A DNA stretch of 64,000 nucleotides from Streptomyces gelaticus (GCF_014649535.1 NZ_BMTF01000026.1:1-64000); one strand, 5' to 3'; positions 1 to 8,110 are shown, counted from the stretch's first letter. Notes: generated from the sequence alone by a model not told the origin. Numbers and translations are program-made.

Positions 1-561
1 ACACACCGCGTCGGTGTGGCCGATCAGGGGTTCACCTACAGGTCGGCCGGTGGCAAGATCCCACACCCGCACCGTCTCGTCGGCGCTACCGGTGACGGCA
101 ACCGCACGGTCCCCCACCGCCCCCGTTGCCACCGCACACACCGCGTCGGTGTGGCCGATCAGGGGTTCACCCACGGTCCGGCCAGTGGCAAGGTCCCAGA
201 CCCGCACCGTCCCGTCATCGCTGCCGGTGACGGCGACCGGGCGGCCCTCCATTACGGTCGTCGCTACTGCCCACACCTCCTTGGTGTGGCCGGTGAGGGG
301 GTCGCCGACAGGTCGCCCGGTGGCAAGGTCCCAAACCCGCACCGACTTGTCGGCACTGCCGGTGACAGCGACCGGGCGGCCCTCCACCATAGTCATCGCC
401 ACCGCCTCGACCGGGCCGGTGTGGCCGGTGAGGGGCTCGCCGACAGGTCGCCCGGTGGCAAGGTCCCAAACCCGCACCGACTTGTCGGCGCTGCCGGTGA
501 CGGCGACCGGGCGGCCCTCCACCACACCCGTCGCCACCGCACACAACCCGCCGGTGTGGCC
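1..561 (-). repeat. Tandem 135-bp WD40-coding repeats
   Basis: The GGTGTGGCC motif (GHT on the minus strand) recurs at 13-21, 148-156, 283-291, 418-426 and 553-561, exactly 135 bp apart each time. Each unit encodes one 45-residue WD40 blade. The two units nearest the start differ by only a few residues, which points to recent duplication or gene conversion. The array continues beyond the left edge. Confidence 0.9.
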
Positions 562-924
562 GGACAGGGTATGCCGGAGACGGTGGTCGACCATGCTGCC
601 AGTAGCCCACTCCAGCCCCCACCGTGCGGCCGCCGCACCGTCCACTGGTGCGGCGGTGATCCGTGCCGACAGCCCGTGGTCCCCGTAGCGGGCCGCGTCC
701 AACGCAAGCACCTGCCGTCGCGCCCCCGCACTGGCATCCCAGTGCACATGCGCTGACGCCCGGTATACCGCCGCCGCGAGCATCTCCTCCCGCCCCGTCG
801 CGCCGTCCAGCGCCGCCAGGACCTGCCCGGGGTCGGCGTTCACCAGCCACCCTGGATCGCTCAACTGCCCACCCGCCACCGCGGGCTCACGGCCCCGACC
901 GCCACTTTGATGACCATCCGACAT
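1..924 (-). CDS. WD40-repeat protein, C-terminus beyond the window edge
   Basis: The protein runs off the left edge, so only its N-terminal part (about 308 residues) is visible. Residues 1-120 form a helical leader containing REEMLAAAVYRASAHVHW and RRQVLALDAARYGDHGLSAR. This leader is familiar from Streptomyces WD40 proteins that often carry ATPase or protease parts further upstream; no such part is present here. Four complete WD40 units and part of a fifth follow, each with GHT near the start and VRVWDLATGR near the end. Such propellers act as protein-interaction platforms; the partner is unknown. The start is ATG at 924, or an in-frame GTG at 933 that sits better behind the purine-rich GGGGGCGAGG. 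The missing N-terminal effector domain suggests either a stand-alone propeller or a fragment of a larger protein. It lies next to a phage-type att site. Confidence 0.8.
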   Translation of the reverse strand, partial: MSDGHQSGGRGREPAVAGGQLSDPGWLVNADPGQVLAALDGATGREEMLAAAVYRASAHVHWDASAGARRQVLALDAARYGDHGLSARITAAPVDGAAAARWGLEWATGSMVDHRLRHTLSGHTGGLCAVATGVVEGRPVAVTGSADKSVRVWDLATGRPVGEPLTGHTGPVEAVAMTMVEGRPVAVTGSADKSVRVWDLATGRPVGDPLTGHTKEVWAVATTVMEGRPVAVTGSDDGTVRVWDLATGRTVGEPLIGHTDAVCAVATGAVGDRAVAVTGSADETVRVWDLATGRPVGEPLIGHTDAVC

Positions 925-1117
925 GACCGACACGGTAACCGCCCTCGCCCCCAGCCAACACGCCCCTCCCCACGCCAAAACAAACTCCGGTAACAAGACA
1001 CGTACTTCTACGCACACCTCGACCAACCCCAGCCCGATCCACAATGCCCGGCACAATGAACAGAACCGCACCACGTCCCCGAGCCCACCAGCAGCGACCG
1101 TTCCAACACCCGCAATG

Positions 1118-2380
1118 TCACAGCGAGTAGAGATCTCTCGAACCACGGTCAGACCCAAACGATCCCTTCAACCTGCGCCTATCCGCGCGGCCTGTTAATC
1201 CGTTGGTTGTGGGTTCGAGTCCCACACGGCCTACCACTGGCAGGCAGGGAAAACCCCTCTGACCTGCTACGGAGCGCCTCGATCGGTTTCCGCCGGTCGG
1301 GGCGCTCCGTCGTTCGCGGCCTCGTGCGTGAGCGGACGGTCCGGCAGCAGCCGCTACGGGGGCGGCTTTACGGGCACGAGGCACCAGCGCAGCGGCGGCT
1401 TCTGCCGCGGCCTTGTCGACCTCAGGCAGCAGGCTCGTGTACGTGTCCGAGGTCAGCGTGATCGTGGAGTGGCGGAGCGTCTCCTTGATCGTGTGGAGGT
1501 CGCCTCCGCCGCCGTGCGTGAGGGTCGCGGAAACGTGCCGCAGGTCCCGGAGGGTGATCGGCGGAAGATCGGTGCGCGCCAGGATGCTGCGGAACGTCTC
1601 GGAGACGGTCTCGGGGTGGAGCCAGGACCCGTCCTCCTGGGTGAACACCTTGCCGGTGTCCTTCCACGCCGTGCCCCACTTCTCCTTCTCCTTGAGCTGG
1701 CGCTCGCGGAGCACGGCCACGTTCAGGCTGTCGAGGGCGATGGTGCTGGCGCTTCCGTCGGTCTTGGGCGCGGACTCGTACGGGTCCCAGCCGTCGACCA
1801 CGATCTCCTTGGCTGGAGTGATCAGCCCGGCGTCCAGTTCGACGTCGGCCCAGTCCCGGCCGACCGCCTCTCCCCGCCGAAGGCCCCGGGTGCCCGACAG
1901 GTGGAAGAACGCGTACAGCCGTTCGCCCTCGGCCGCGTCGAGGAGGGCGCCGAACTGCTCCGGCGTCCACACCATGACAGGGGAGGGCTTCTCGCCGGTG
2001 GCACGCCATCGCGCGACGCGCTGCTCGGTCCACAGCAGCGGCTTCGGCCGCTTGCCGGACTCCAATTCGACGTGGGATGCCGGGTTGAACGTGATGAGCT
2101 GCTGGCTGATCGCCGCGTTCAGCGCCGCTCGGAGCGTCCGCCGGATGCTCTGCCGGGTGGCCGGCCCGGTCGGCTTCCGGAACGGCTTCATCTCGTCGAG
2201 CTTCGCCCGCTGGACGGCCAGCCGCGCACGCTCGGCCGCGACCGGGCGTCCCGGCTTGCTGGGCTTGCACCTCGCGATCTGTTCGCGACGGGCCTGGTTC
2301 TCGGCCTCGATCACCTCATTCGCGTCGGCGATGGCATCGAACATCTCCACAAGGTGGCCGACGTTGAGACGATCGAGCCG
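1118..2380 (-). pseudogene. Tyrosine recombinase (phage/ICE integrase), N-terminally truncated
   Basis: The reading frame from ATG 2350 gives 410 residues. It has the core-binding part (LRAALNAAISQQLITFNPASHVE) and the catalytic domain with Arg in SGTRGLRRGEA, HxxR-like LRDLRHVSATL, and LRHSTITLTSDTYT with the Tyr nucleophile. Family members have about 130 more N-terminal residues (arm-binding domain and start of the SAM-like domain). Here, recognisable sequence continues upstream of ATG 2350 only as far as RLDRLNVGHLVE, to about 2380, and then changes abruptly. The C-terminus reads through the tRNA remnant, giving the characteristic VGRVGLEPTTNGL. The loss of the N-terminus makes activity unlikely. 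Confidence 0.8.
1192..1236 (+). other. att core: 3' half of a tRNA (anticodon GTT)
   Basis: The sequence fits the 3' half of a tRNA position by position. It has anticodon loop CTGTTAA at 1192-1198 (GTT, Asn, at 1194-1196), the 3' anticodon strand at 1199-1203, a 5-nt variable loop, a perfect T arm (GTGGG, TTCGAGT, CCCAC) at 1209-1225, the acceptor strand ACGGCCT at 1226-1232, and discriminator A with an encoded CCA at 1233-1236. No matching D arm or AGGCCGT acceptor strand lies upstream. This is therefore an integrase attachment core rather than a functional tRNA gene. It lies inside the 3' end of the integrase gene. Confidence 0.75.
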
Positions 2381-2805
2381 CCCAGTACGACCGCCTCCGC
2401 GAAGACGCCTTCGACCTCGCGGAACAGGTCTCCGAGGGTCTCCTCACCCTCGACGACGCCACAGCGGCACTCGACGAGCGGCAAGAGGAGGAACGGCTCC
2501 GGCAGTACGTGATCGATGCCGACGCCATCCGCCTCGCGGACGGCGATACCGCCCCGCCCCTGGCCCAGCTCGCCGAACGGGGCGACATCACCTGGCACCA
2601 GGCCCACCAACGAGCCGATCAGTTCCTCGCCCACCGACAGGAAGCCGTCCACCGAGCGCGGCAAGCCCTCCAACTGATTGCCGAGAACTGGGCCGCCATC
2701 CCAGACCTTGCCGCCCAACCCGACACCCTCTTCGCCCGGGACATCTTCGAGGGCCTCGCACCCGAAGCCCGTTCCCTCGCCCAGCGCTTGATCACCCTGA
2801 TCTGA
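2368..2805 (+). pseudogene. 5'-truncated gene, possibly ParB-like regulator tail
   Basis: An open frame reads from just after a stop at 2365 to TGA at 2803-2805 (145 codons) with strongly G/C third positions, so it was coding. It has no plausible start before GTG 2509. The peptide is helical and charged (QYDRLREDAFDLAEQVSEG, ALDERQEEERLRQY, APPLAQLAERGDITWHQAH). It resembles from memory the C-terminal part of ParB-N-domain proteins on actinomycete integrative elements; this assignment is weak. Its beginning is lost at the same point (about 2370-2380) where the opposite-strand integrase loses its N-terminus, so one rearrangement probably broke both genes. Confidence 0.5.
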
Positions 2806-2891
2806 GCCAGCGCAAGCCCTCGGGGCCAGAGTGAAGACGCCAGTCCCGTGGGCGATCCCGTGCAGAGGGAAGCCCGCCCTGGTCGCGGGGC

Positions 2892-4178
2892 TCATGACGC
2901 GGGGGGTGCCTCTATGTCCTTCGTCAAGTTCGCGCTGCCGGTTTTGAGGGTTTTCATCCTGGTCATGCGGCGAGGGTGACGGTGGGGGGTTCGGGACTCG
3001 TAGAAGGTGCCGTCTCGGAGCATCGCGAACAGGACGCTGGTGCGTTGGCGGGCGAGGCGGAGGAGGGCCTGGGTGTGGGTTTTGCCGCGGGCGCGTTGCT
3101 TGTCGTAGTAGGTGCGGGAGGCGGGATCGGCGTTCATGCAGGCGAAGGCGGAGAGGAACATGGCGCGTTTGAGCTGCCGGTTTCCGCCTCGGGGTGCGTG
3201 CTCGCCGTGGATCGATGTGCCGGACGATTTCGTGGTGGGGGCGAGGCCGGCGTAGGAGGCGAGGTGGGCGGCGGTGGGGAAGTTGGTGCCGTCTCCGACG
3301 GTGACCAGCAGCACGGCGGCGGTCCTGACGCCGACGCCGGGCATCGACGTCAGGACCGGGGAAAGAGGGTGAGCCTCCAGCAGGGTGTTGATCTGGGCTT
3401 CCAGGGCCCGGCGCTGTTCCTGGACGGCCGCGAGCGAGCGGGCCAGGGAGGGAACGACGATGTCGAGGGTGCCGCTCCCTGGCACGACGACGGTCTGCTC
3501 GTCGAGCGCGTCGAAGACGTCGTCGATCAGCCGGGTGGCCATGCGCGGGGCCTTGGGCCGGACGAGTTCGACGAGGCGGCGGCGTCCGGCCTTTCGCAGT
3601 GCGGCCGGGGATCCGTGGCGTTCAAGAAGCCAGGTGACGGCCTGGTGGTCGAGACGGGGGCCCAGGACACGCTCCAGGCTTGGGTGGAACTGGGTGAGCA
3701 GGCCGCGTATCCGGTTGGACGTGCGGGTGGCCTCGGCGGCCAGGTCCTGGTCGAAGCCGACGAGCACGGTCAGCTCGGCGGTGATCTCGTCGGTCAGTTC
3801 CAGAGAGCGCAGGGTGTGCGGCAGGGTGCGGGCCGCATCCGCGATCACCGCCGCGTCACGAGCGTCGGTCTTCGCCTCGCCGGGATACAGGTCGGCGATC
3901 CGGCGCATTGCCAGGCCGGGCAGGTAGGCGACCTTGCAGCCCGCGTCCCGGGCCACGGCCAGCGGGAGGGCGCCGATCGAGGCGGGCTGGTCCACGATTA
4001 CCAGGACGGTGCCGAACTTCGCGGTCAGCTTGTCGAACACGGCCCGCAGCCTCGGCTCGCTGTTGGGCAGCTGCTTGTCGAGGACCTTCTTCCCGGCCGG
4101 AGTGAGTCCGTGGCCGTGATGAGCACTCTTGCCGACGTCCAGGCCGAGGAACACGCCCACGTCTTCGGTATCGAACAT
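2892..4178 (-). CDS. IS110-family transposase (DEDD recombinase)
   Basis: The 428-residue protein has the two family domains. The N-terminal RuvC-like DEDD domain shows GLDVGKSAHH (first Asp, near residue 11), VIVDQPAS, and EAKTDARDAAVIADAARTLP with the last acidic residues. The C-terminal Transposase_20 domain shows SMPGVGVRTAAVLL, ASYAGLAPTTKSSGTS and RGGNRQLKRAMFLSAFA with the catalytic-serine region. IS110 recombinases insert the element at short target cores guided by an element-encoded bridge RNA. ATG 4178 is chosen because GGAGGGG lies six bases upstream; the 50 codons open further upstream look non-coding. The gene looks intact and may be active. Confidence 0.85.
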   Translation of the reverse strand: MFDTEDVGVFLGLDVGKSAHHGHGLTPAGKKVLDKQLPNSEPRLRAVFDKLTAKFGTVLVIVDQPASIGALPLAVARDAGCKVAYLPGLAMRRIADLYPGEAKTDARDAAVIADAARTLPHTLRSLELTDEITAELTVLVGFDQDLAAEATRTSNRIRGLLTQFHPSLERVLGPRLDHQAVTWLLERHGSPAALRKAGRRRLVELVRPKAPRMATRLIDDVFDALDEQTVVVPGSGTLDIVVPSLARSLAAVQEQRRALEAQINTLLEAHPLSPVLTSMPGVGVRTAAVLLVTVGDGTNFPTAAHLASYAGLAPTTKSSGTSIHGEHAPRGGNRQLKRAMFLSAFACMNADPASRTYYDKQRARGKTHTQALLRLARQRTSVLFAMLRDGTFYESRTPHRHPRRMTRMKTLKTGSANLTKDIEAPPAS

Positions 4179-4440
4179 CGCACCCCTCCAGGCGAGTTGA
4201 ACGTGCCGGCCTCGGCAGTGGTGTCGTACGCGCGCATCCACGTTATGCAGACCTGCTGCCCGCGAGCTGTCCGGCATTGCGCCGGACCGGGCAGTGGCCG
4301 GACCTCTCATCAGCGTCTCCGACGGCACCTCCCGGGCCCGGTGACACCACCCCCCAGGTCATCCGTTCGACAGGGGGACACAGTCATGCCGGACCCGGAG
4401 GCCAGCGGCCCTCTTGCAGGGCCGCGGAAACATAACGGGG
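4179..4440 (-). ncRNA. Candidate bridge RNA region of the IS110 element
   Basis: In the IS110 subgroup the non-coding stretch upstream of the transposase encodes a bridge RNA that pairs with donor and target DNA. Here this stretch is about 260 nt, has no convincing reading frame, and contains foldable segments such as GTCCGGC/GCCGGAC (4269-4287, loop of five) and the self-complementary CCGGGCCCGG near 4335. The assignment rests on position and family knowledge; the target and donor loops were not identified. Confidence 0.35.
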
Positions 4441-4467
4441 GAACGGCAGGCACTTCCGTGGCCAGGG

Positions 4468-4710
4468 GGCTGCGAAGTGCGGCTGCACGACACCACCCTC
4501 TACACGTCGCTGTTCCGTTACGACGACAACCTGCTGATCAACCCGCACGTGTGGGGCCAGCCGGCCAGCGCCAACCCTCTGCTCCACCTCAACAAGGCTG
4601 ACGGCATGGGGTGGTTCGGCAACTACGCTCAGAGCTTCGAAGCCGTCTGGGCCGGCGCACGGCCCTGGACACCCGACCAGGAGGGGACCGCCGCACATGG
4701 GCAGGACTGA
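4468..4710 (+). pseudogene. C-terminal fragment of a regulator-type protein
   Basis: The frame encodes about 80 residues ending in TGA at 4708-4710. It contains CEVRLHDTTLYTSLFRYDD, NPHVWGQPASANPLLHL and WFGNYAQSFEAVW. This resembles the C-terminal domain of Streptomyces XRE-type regulators in which an HTH is followed by a phospholipase-D-like fold. The HTH part is missing, cut off near the IS110 element, and no trace of it is seen on the other side. The fragment overlaps the NUDIX start by 14 bp, so the intact gene was once co-translated with the hydrolase. Confidence 0.6.
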
Positions 4711-5164
4711 GTACTACAACGACCCCGCCGCTCCGAAGGCGAACACTCTCATCCCCGCCAGCAACCTGCTCGTTGTCGACGACAGCGGTGCCATCCTTCT
4801 GCAGCGCCGCCGCGACACGGGCCAGTGGGCTCTCCCGGGCGGCGCCCAGGACATCGGCGAGACCGCCGCTCAGTGCGCGGTGCGGGAGTGTCTGGAGGAG
4901 ACCGGCATCGTCACCGAGATCACCGGCTTCCTCGGCGTCTACACGAACCCGAACCACATCGTCGCCTACACCGACGGCGAGATCCGCCAGCAGTACGAAA
5001 ACACCTACATCGGCCGCCCCGTCGGCGGCGAGCCCACCATCAACGACGAGGCCGACGGCGTCCGATTCGTCCAGCCGGCCGACCTGGACGAATACGACAT
5101 CCACGCCAGCATGCGCCAGCAGATCGGCGACTACCTCGCCGGCACCTACCCCTACCTGGGCTGA
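4697..5164 (+). CDS. NUDIX hydrolase
   Basis: The 155-residue protein has a complete NUDIX box (GAQDIGETAAQCAVRE followed by CLEETGI), with the Gly, Glu, Arg-Glu and Glu-Glu-x-Gly positions intact. The usual beta strand NLLVVDDSGAILLQRRRDTG precedes it. NUDIX enzymes cleave nucleoside diphosphates linked to another moiety; the substrate cannot be told from sequence. Start ATG 4697 lies inside the end of the truncated regulator gene, suggesting former translational coupling. The gene converges on the HD-domain gene and overlaps its end by 13 bp. Confidence 0.88.
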   Translation: MGRTEYYNDPAAPKANTLIPASNLLVVDDSGAILLQRRRDTGQWALPGGAQDIGETAAQCAVRECLEETGIVTEITGFLGVYTNPNHIVAYTDGEIRQQYENTYIGRPVGGEPTINDEADGVRFVQPADLDEYDIHASMRQQIGDYLAGTYPYLG

Positions 5165-5715
5165 GCCGCCAGTTCCGCCTCCACCCGCGCCACGGCAGCG
5201 AAGATTTCCGGCGCCGCCCGTCGGATGAACTGTCCGACGATGCTTTCGGCGCCGTAGCGTCCGACGATCTCTGCGACCCGCTCCCTGGCGGTGGTCTGTT
5301 GGCCGTGGGGAGTGGTCGTCATGTCGCAGTAGACCAGCGCGTCCACCAGCAAGGGCTCTTCCAGCATTGGGAACTCCGTCGCCAGCTCGTCTCGCAGCCC
5401 GCGCTCCTCGGCCTCCAGCAGTGCGAACGAGTGGTTCGCTACCAATCGCACTAGCCGCTTGTCGGCCCCGTGCTCGTCATGGAGGAACCGGGCGCCGTCG
5501 AGCGGGTGGAAGCCGGTTACCGCGAGCCGGGGCGCGTACCCCACGTCATGGAGCACAGCGGCTGCCGTCAATAGGTTGGCGTCGTTCCGCAAGATCCGTC
5601 CGACCTCGGCCGCCCGGGCTGCGACTCCCTGGCTGTGCGCCCACCGCCGAGGGAACGCATCACCGAGCTCAACCTCTGCGACCCGCCTGGCCCAGTCCAC
5701 CGTCACCTCGTCCAT
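5152..5715 (-). CDS. HD-domain phosphohydrolase
   Basis: The 187-residue single-domain protein shows the HD metal-binding pattern: His27 in WAHSQG, His56-Asp57 in AAAVLHDVGY, and later His and Asp residues in VANHSFALLE and VDALVYCDMTT. Such small HD proteins hydrolyse phosphate esters, often nucleotides; the substrate is unknown. It is transcribed towards the NUDIX gene and their 3' ends overlap. The pair may be a small nucleotide-handling module carried on accessory DNA, but this is inferred from proximity only. Confidence 0.8.
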   Translation of the reverse strand: MDEVTVDWARRVAEVELGDAFPRRWAHSQGVAARAAEVGRILRNDANLLTAAAVLHDVGYAPRLAVTGFHPLDGARFLHDEHGADKRLVRLVANHSFALLEAEERGLRDELATEFPMLEEPLLVDALVYCDMTTTPHGQQTTARERVAEIVGRYGAESIVGQFIRRAAPEIFAAVARVEAELAAQPR

Positions 5716-5887
5716 GGCCCACTACATGCCCTGGACGAGTGGCTGCCAGTCGTACCAGAAAGGGAGGCCGTGCCCGTGAGTCTTGCCGAAAGCTTTCCGG
5801 TGCACCGGAAGCCCCCGGGGAGAGCGAGTAGATCAACCAGGAGGATGGCCAGCCCTTCAAGGGAAATGGTCCTGGGCATAAGGCGAG

Positions 5888-5926
5888 GCCCGGGTGTGTG
5901 GATAGAGAACATCCATGCACCCGGGC
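5888..5926 (-). terminator. Strong 16-bp hairpin, likely terminator
   Basis: Positions 5888-5903 pair with 5911-5926 over 16 positions (two G-T wobbles) around a 7-nt loop, with GCCCGGGTG/CACCCGGGC at the base. It begins 24 bp beyond the stop of the specificity-subunit fragment, so it probably terminates transcription from that side. No T run is obvious, which is common in Streptomyces. Confidence 0.6.
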
Positions 5927-5949
5927 AACTCCATAAAGAGTCCATCAGC

Positions 5950-6408
5950 TCAGATGACCCGCGCTTCGCCGCTCCAGCGCCCCAATTCTCCGAGGCGGGA
6001 AACAATATCCTCGAAGCGCTTTACTGCCGACGCTATGCGCTTCTGCTGCTCAATATCTAGGTTGCCTGATGTGTCAACAGGGACATCGACGCTGAGTTCC
6101 TTTACGCGGGTGGCAAACAGCTTCGCCTCGTAGAGGAATCCACCCGCGGTGACGGCGCTCTGGAGTGCAACCGAGAGGTAGTCGAGATCGATATCCTGGC
6201 CTGCTTGAGGCTGGACAACGATCACGTCGTCAGCAAGGAGGCAGCCAGCGGGACGCACAAAAACCTTTCCGACGGAAGCTCCATTTGCGTTCACGGCAAC
6301 TGAAGGCGCCTTCTCCAGAGGGAACGCCGGTTCCGTCGGAGGGGCATCCTTGGGAGTTCCGCGAGCCCGCTTCTTCTGGCTAGCGAGCCATGTTGTCCCC
6401 GCGCCCAC
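5950..6408 (-). pseudogene. Restriction-modification specificity (HsdS-like) fragment
   Basis: The 152-residue frame has the layout of the second half of a type I specificity domain: SVAVNANGASVGKVFV, a strand LLADDVIVVQPQ, DIDLDYLSVALQS, then FLYEAKLFATRVKELSVDVP and a helix DIEQQKRIASAVKRFEDIV. This matches the usual 'valley' and conserved-helix pattern of HsdS target-recognition domains. The N-terminal recognition part and the HsdM/HsdR partners are absent. A TAG about 60 bp upstream of GTG 6408 closes the frame, so this is a remnant. It overlaps a truncated small gene at 6380-6408. Confidence 0.55.
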
Positions 6409-6733
6409 GGGGGTGGTCCGGCCAGTGGTTCCTGGTCGACGCGAGCGCTTTTCTTCCCTGGGAAATAGCTATCTCGCCGGAGCCATCCCGCGAAACTCGC
6501 ACCACGTGTCTACTGCCGAAATCAAGGAAGCTCGATGCGGGGCAGGGTCGGACCGCACCCGGCGGACGCAGGTGGTACGTGCCGGCGCCCACTCCGGGCA
6601 GCATCACGACCACGCCGACCCGCCCGTCCTTGGCGGTGTCGCGGGCAAGGTCGCCGAGTCGTGGATAGAACGGTCCGGCCGTCCCTAACTCGCTTCCCTG
6701 TGAAGGGAGATGGGGTGTTGGTCGTCCTGTCAT
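6380..6733 (-). pseudogene. Small Streptomyces-type protein with displaced C-terminus
   Basis: The frame starts at ATG 6733, 55 bp after the regulator gene. Residues 1-60 (GPFYPRLGDLARDTAKDGRV, VVVMLPGVGAGTYHLRPPG) match, from memory, a small conserved protein commonly found behind XRE/TPR regulators in Streptomyces. After PPG the peptide no longer looks like that family and runs on to 6380 through sequence shared with the restriction fragment. The gene has probably lost its 3' part in the same recombination that placed the HsdS remnant. Its function is unknown. Confidence 0.5.
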
Positions 6734-6788
6734 GCCCCAGAAGTTAGCGCCACGTCAGGGGGCAATATGAATCGGAGGAATACGGCCC

Positions 6789-8018
6789 TCATCCGTCCAG
6801 GTGGAAGCGGTCGGACATGCGGCGCAGCTTCTCGCGGGTGGCGATCCGCTCGGCGTAGACGATGCCACGGAGGGTCGACCGGGCGATCGGATGGTTCCGT
6901 ACGAGCTGCGGGGCGATCCGCTCCGCGGTCTCCAGCGCGGTGAGCGCGCGATCGCGGTTGCCGTCCCAGAGCCACGCGCGGGCGAGGTCCATGTGGTGGT
7001 GGCCCTGGCGGGAGTTGGGAAGTGCGGCGACGAGTTCGGGGGCCATGCGGCGGTTTATGGCGAGCGCCTTGGTCTGCTCGCCGGTCTCCAGGGCGACGCT
7101 GACCGCGTGGATCTGCACGTTGCCGGGGGAGAAGGTGACCGAGTGCCGGTCGTAGATCGGTGGGTTGTGGCGGCCTGCCATCCGGCCGGCAGCATGGCGG
7201 GCGTGGTTGATCCGCTCGTCGGCCTCAGCCGGTCGGCCCGCGCGGGCCGCGGCGACGGCGGCCCGCAGGTGGAGCGCGCCCCACATCCGTAGGGCGAGCG
7301 GCTCGCCGAGTTCGTACTCGCGCTGCACGCTGGCGATGGCCTTGTCGGACAGGGTGAGCGAGTCGTCCCAATCGGCCGTGGCCCACATGTCCCAGACGCG
7401 CATCCAGTCGGCGAGTGCGGACATGACGGGGTCGGCCGAGAGGCGGGCGGCCCACGCTGCGCGCTCCGCCGCCATGGCGACGAGCTCGGGATGTCCGAGG
7501 GCGTGCGCGGCGGTGTGGGCGAACTTGCACGCCACGGCGTAGATCGCGAACGCTTCCTCGCGCTCGTGGCCGGTCGCGGCCTCGGCCAGGGCGCGAGCCT
7601 CGCGCAGCAGGTCGGGGAGGGTGGCGAGGATCGCCGTGTTGGCGGCGGCGTCCCGAAGACGGTGCAGGCGGGTCATGCCCCGCCACAGGTCGCCGGACGG
7701 TCGTGGGGTGCCGTCGAAGATCGGCGCGAGGTCGTAGCGGCGCAGCTCACGCAGGATGGACGCCGCCGAGACCTGCCACTGATTCTCGGCGGGACTGCTT
7801 GCGTACGGCCGACCGATGAGGTCATTGGGATGCACGTGCAGCTCGGCTGCCACGAGGTTCAGCAGCCCGACCCGATCGAGCTCGATGAGGCCGCGTTCCA
7901 TCTTGGACACCCAGCCCTGGGTCTTCCCCAGAGCTGCAGCGAGGTCTGCCTGCGGCATACCGAGCCGCAGCCGTGCCCGCCGGACACGACGACCGATCTC
8001 CTCGGCTTCCTCCAGCAC
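6789..8018 (-). CDS. XRE-family regulator with TPR-like C-terminal domain
   Basis: The 409-residue protein has an N-terminal helix-turn-helix (residues 8-65: RRVRRARLRLGMPQADLAAA, KTQGWVSKMERG). A long all-helical part follows, with pairs of antiparallel helices such as AWAARLSADPVMSALADWM and ALTALETAERIAPQLV. This is the usual build of Streptomyces peptide- or ligand-sensing XRE regulators. The truncated small gene follows in the same direction. Two inverted repeats at 8073-8110 lie 55-92 bp upstream of its start and could be its own operators. Its ligand and targets are unknown. Confidence 0.8.
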   Translation of the reverse strand: MLEEAEEIGRRVRRARLRLGMPQADLAAALGKTQGWVSKMERGLIELDRVGLLNLVAAELHVHPNDLIGRPYASSPAENQWQVSAASILRELRRYDLAPIFDGTPRPSGDLWRGMTRLHRLRDAAANTAILATLPDLLREARALAEAATGHEREEAFAIYAVACKFAHTAAHALGHPELVAMAAERAAWAARLSADPVMSALADWMRVWDMWATADWDDSLTLSDKAIASVQREYELGEPLALRMWGALHLRAAVAAARAGRPAEADERINHARHAAGRMAGRHNPPIYDRHSVTFSPGNVQIHAVSVALETGEQTKALAINRRMAPELVAALPNSRQGHHHMDLARAWLWDGNRDRALTALETAERIAPQLVRNHPIARSTLRGIVYAERIATREKLRRMSDRFHLDG

Positions 8019-8072
8019 GAGAGCACCTCCTGCACATCGATGACAGCCGCCGCACGTGTTCGACGGTGCCAG

Positions 8073-8110
8073 GCAGTTGCAACTGCTGCGGCCATGTACC
8101 AGAACGGTAC
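8073..8110 (-). promoter_or_regulatory. Two adjacent palindromes, candidate operators
   Basis: GCAGTTGCAACTGC at 8073-8086 is a perfect 14-bp palindrome. GTACC-AGAAC-GGTAC at 8096-8110 is a 5-bp inverted repeat with a 5-bp spacer, centred about two helical turns away. Both sit in the 252-bp gap between the XRE gene and the divergent flavin reductase gene, so they could control either. Confidence 0.45.

Larger units (their letters stand above)
2820..4467 (-). mobile_element. IS110-family insertion sequence (ends approximate)
   Basis: The element consists of one IS110-type transposase gene with a short downstream side (2806-2891) and a long non-coding upstream side (4179 to about 4467). This asymmetric layout is usual for the IS110 subgroup. 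No terminal inverted repeats are visible, as expected for this family, so the ends are inferred only from the edges of the flanking gene fragments. The left flank is a headless gene and the right flank is the tail of a different gene, so the two sides are not halves of a single interrupted gene. Confidence 0.6.

Noticed and set aside
1..561. CRISPR-like or satellite repeats
   Set aside because: The 135-bp period keeps a protein frame with WD40 motifs on the minus strand, so it is coding repetition.
1160..1236. A complete tRNA-Asn gene
   Set aside because: Only the 3' half fits the cloverleaf. No D arm or 5' acceptor strand complementary to ACGGCCT is present upstream.
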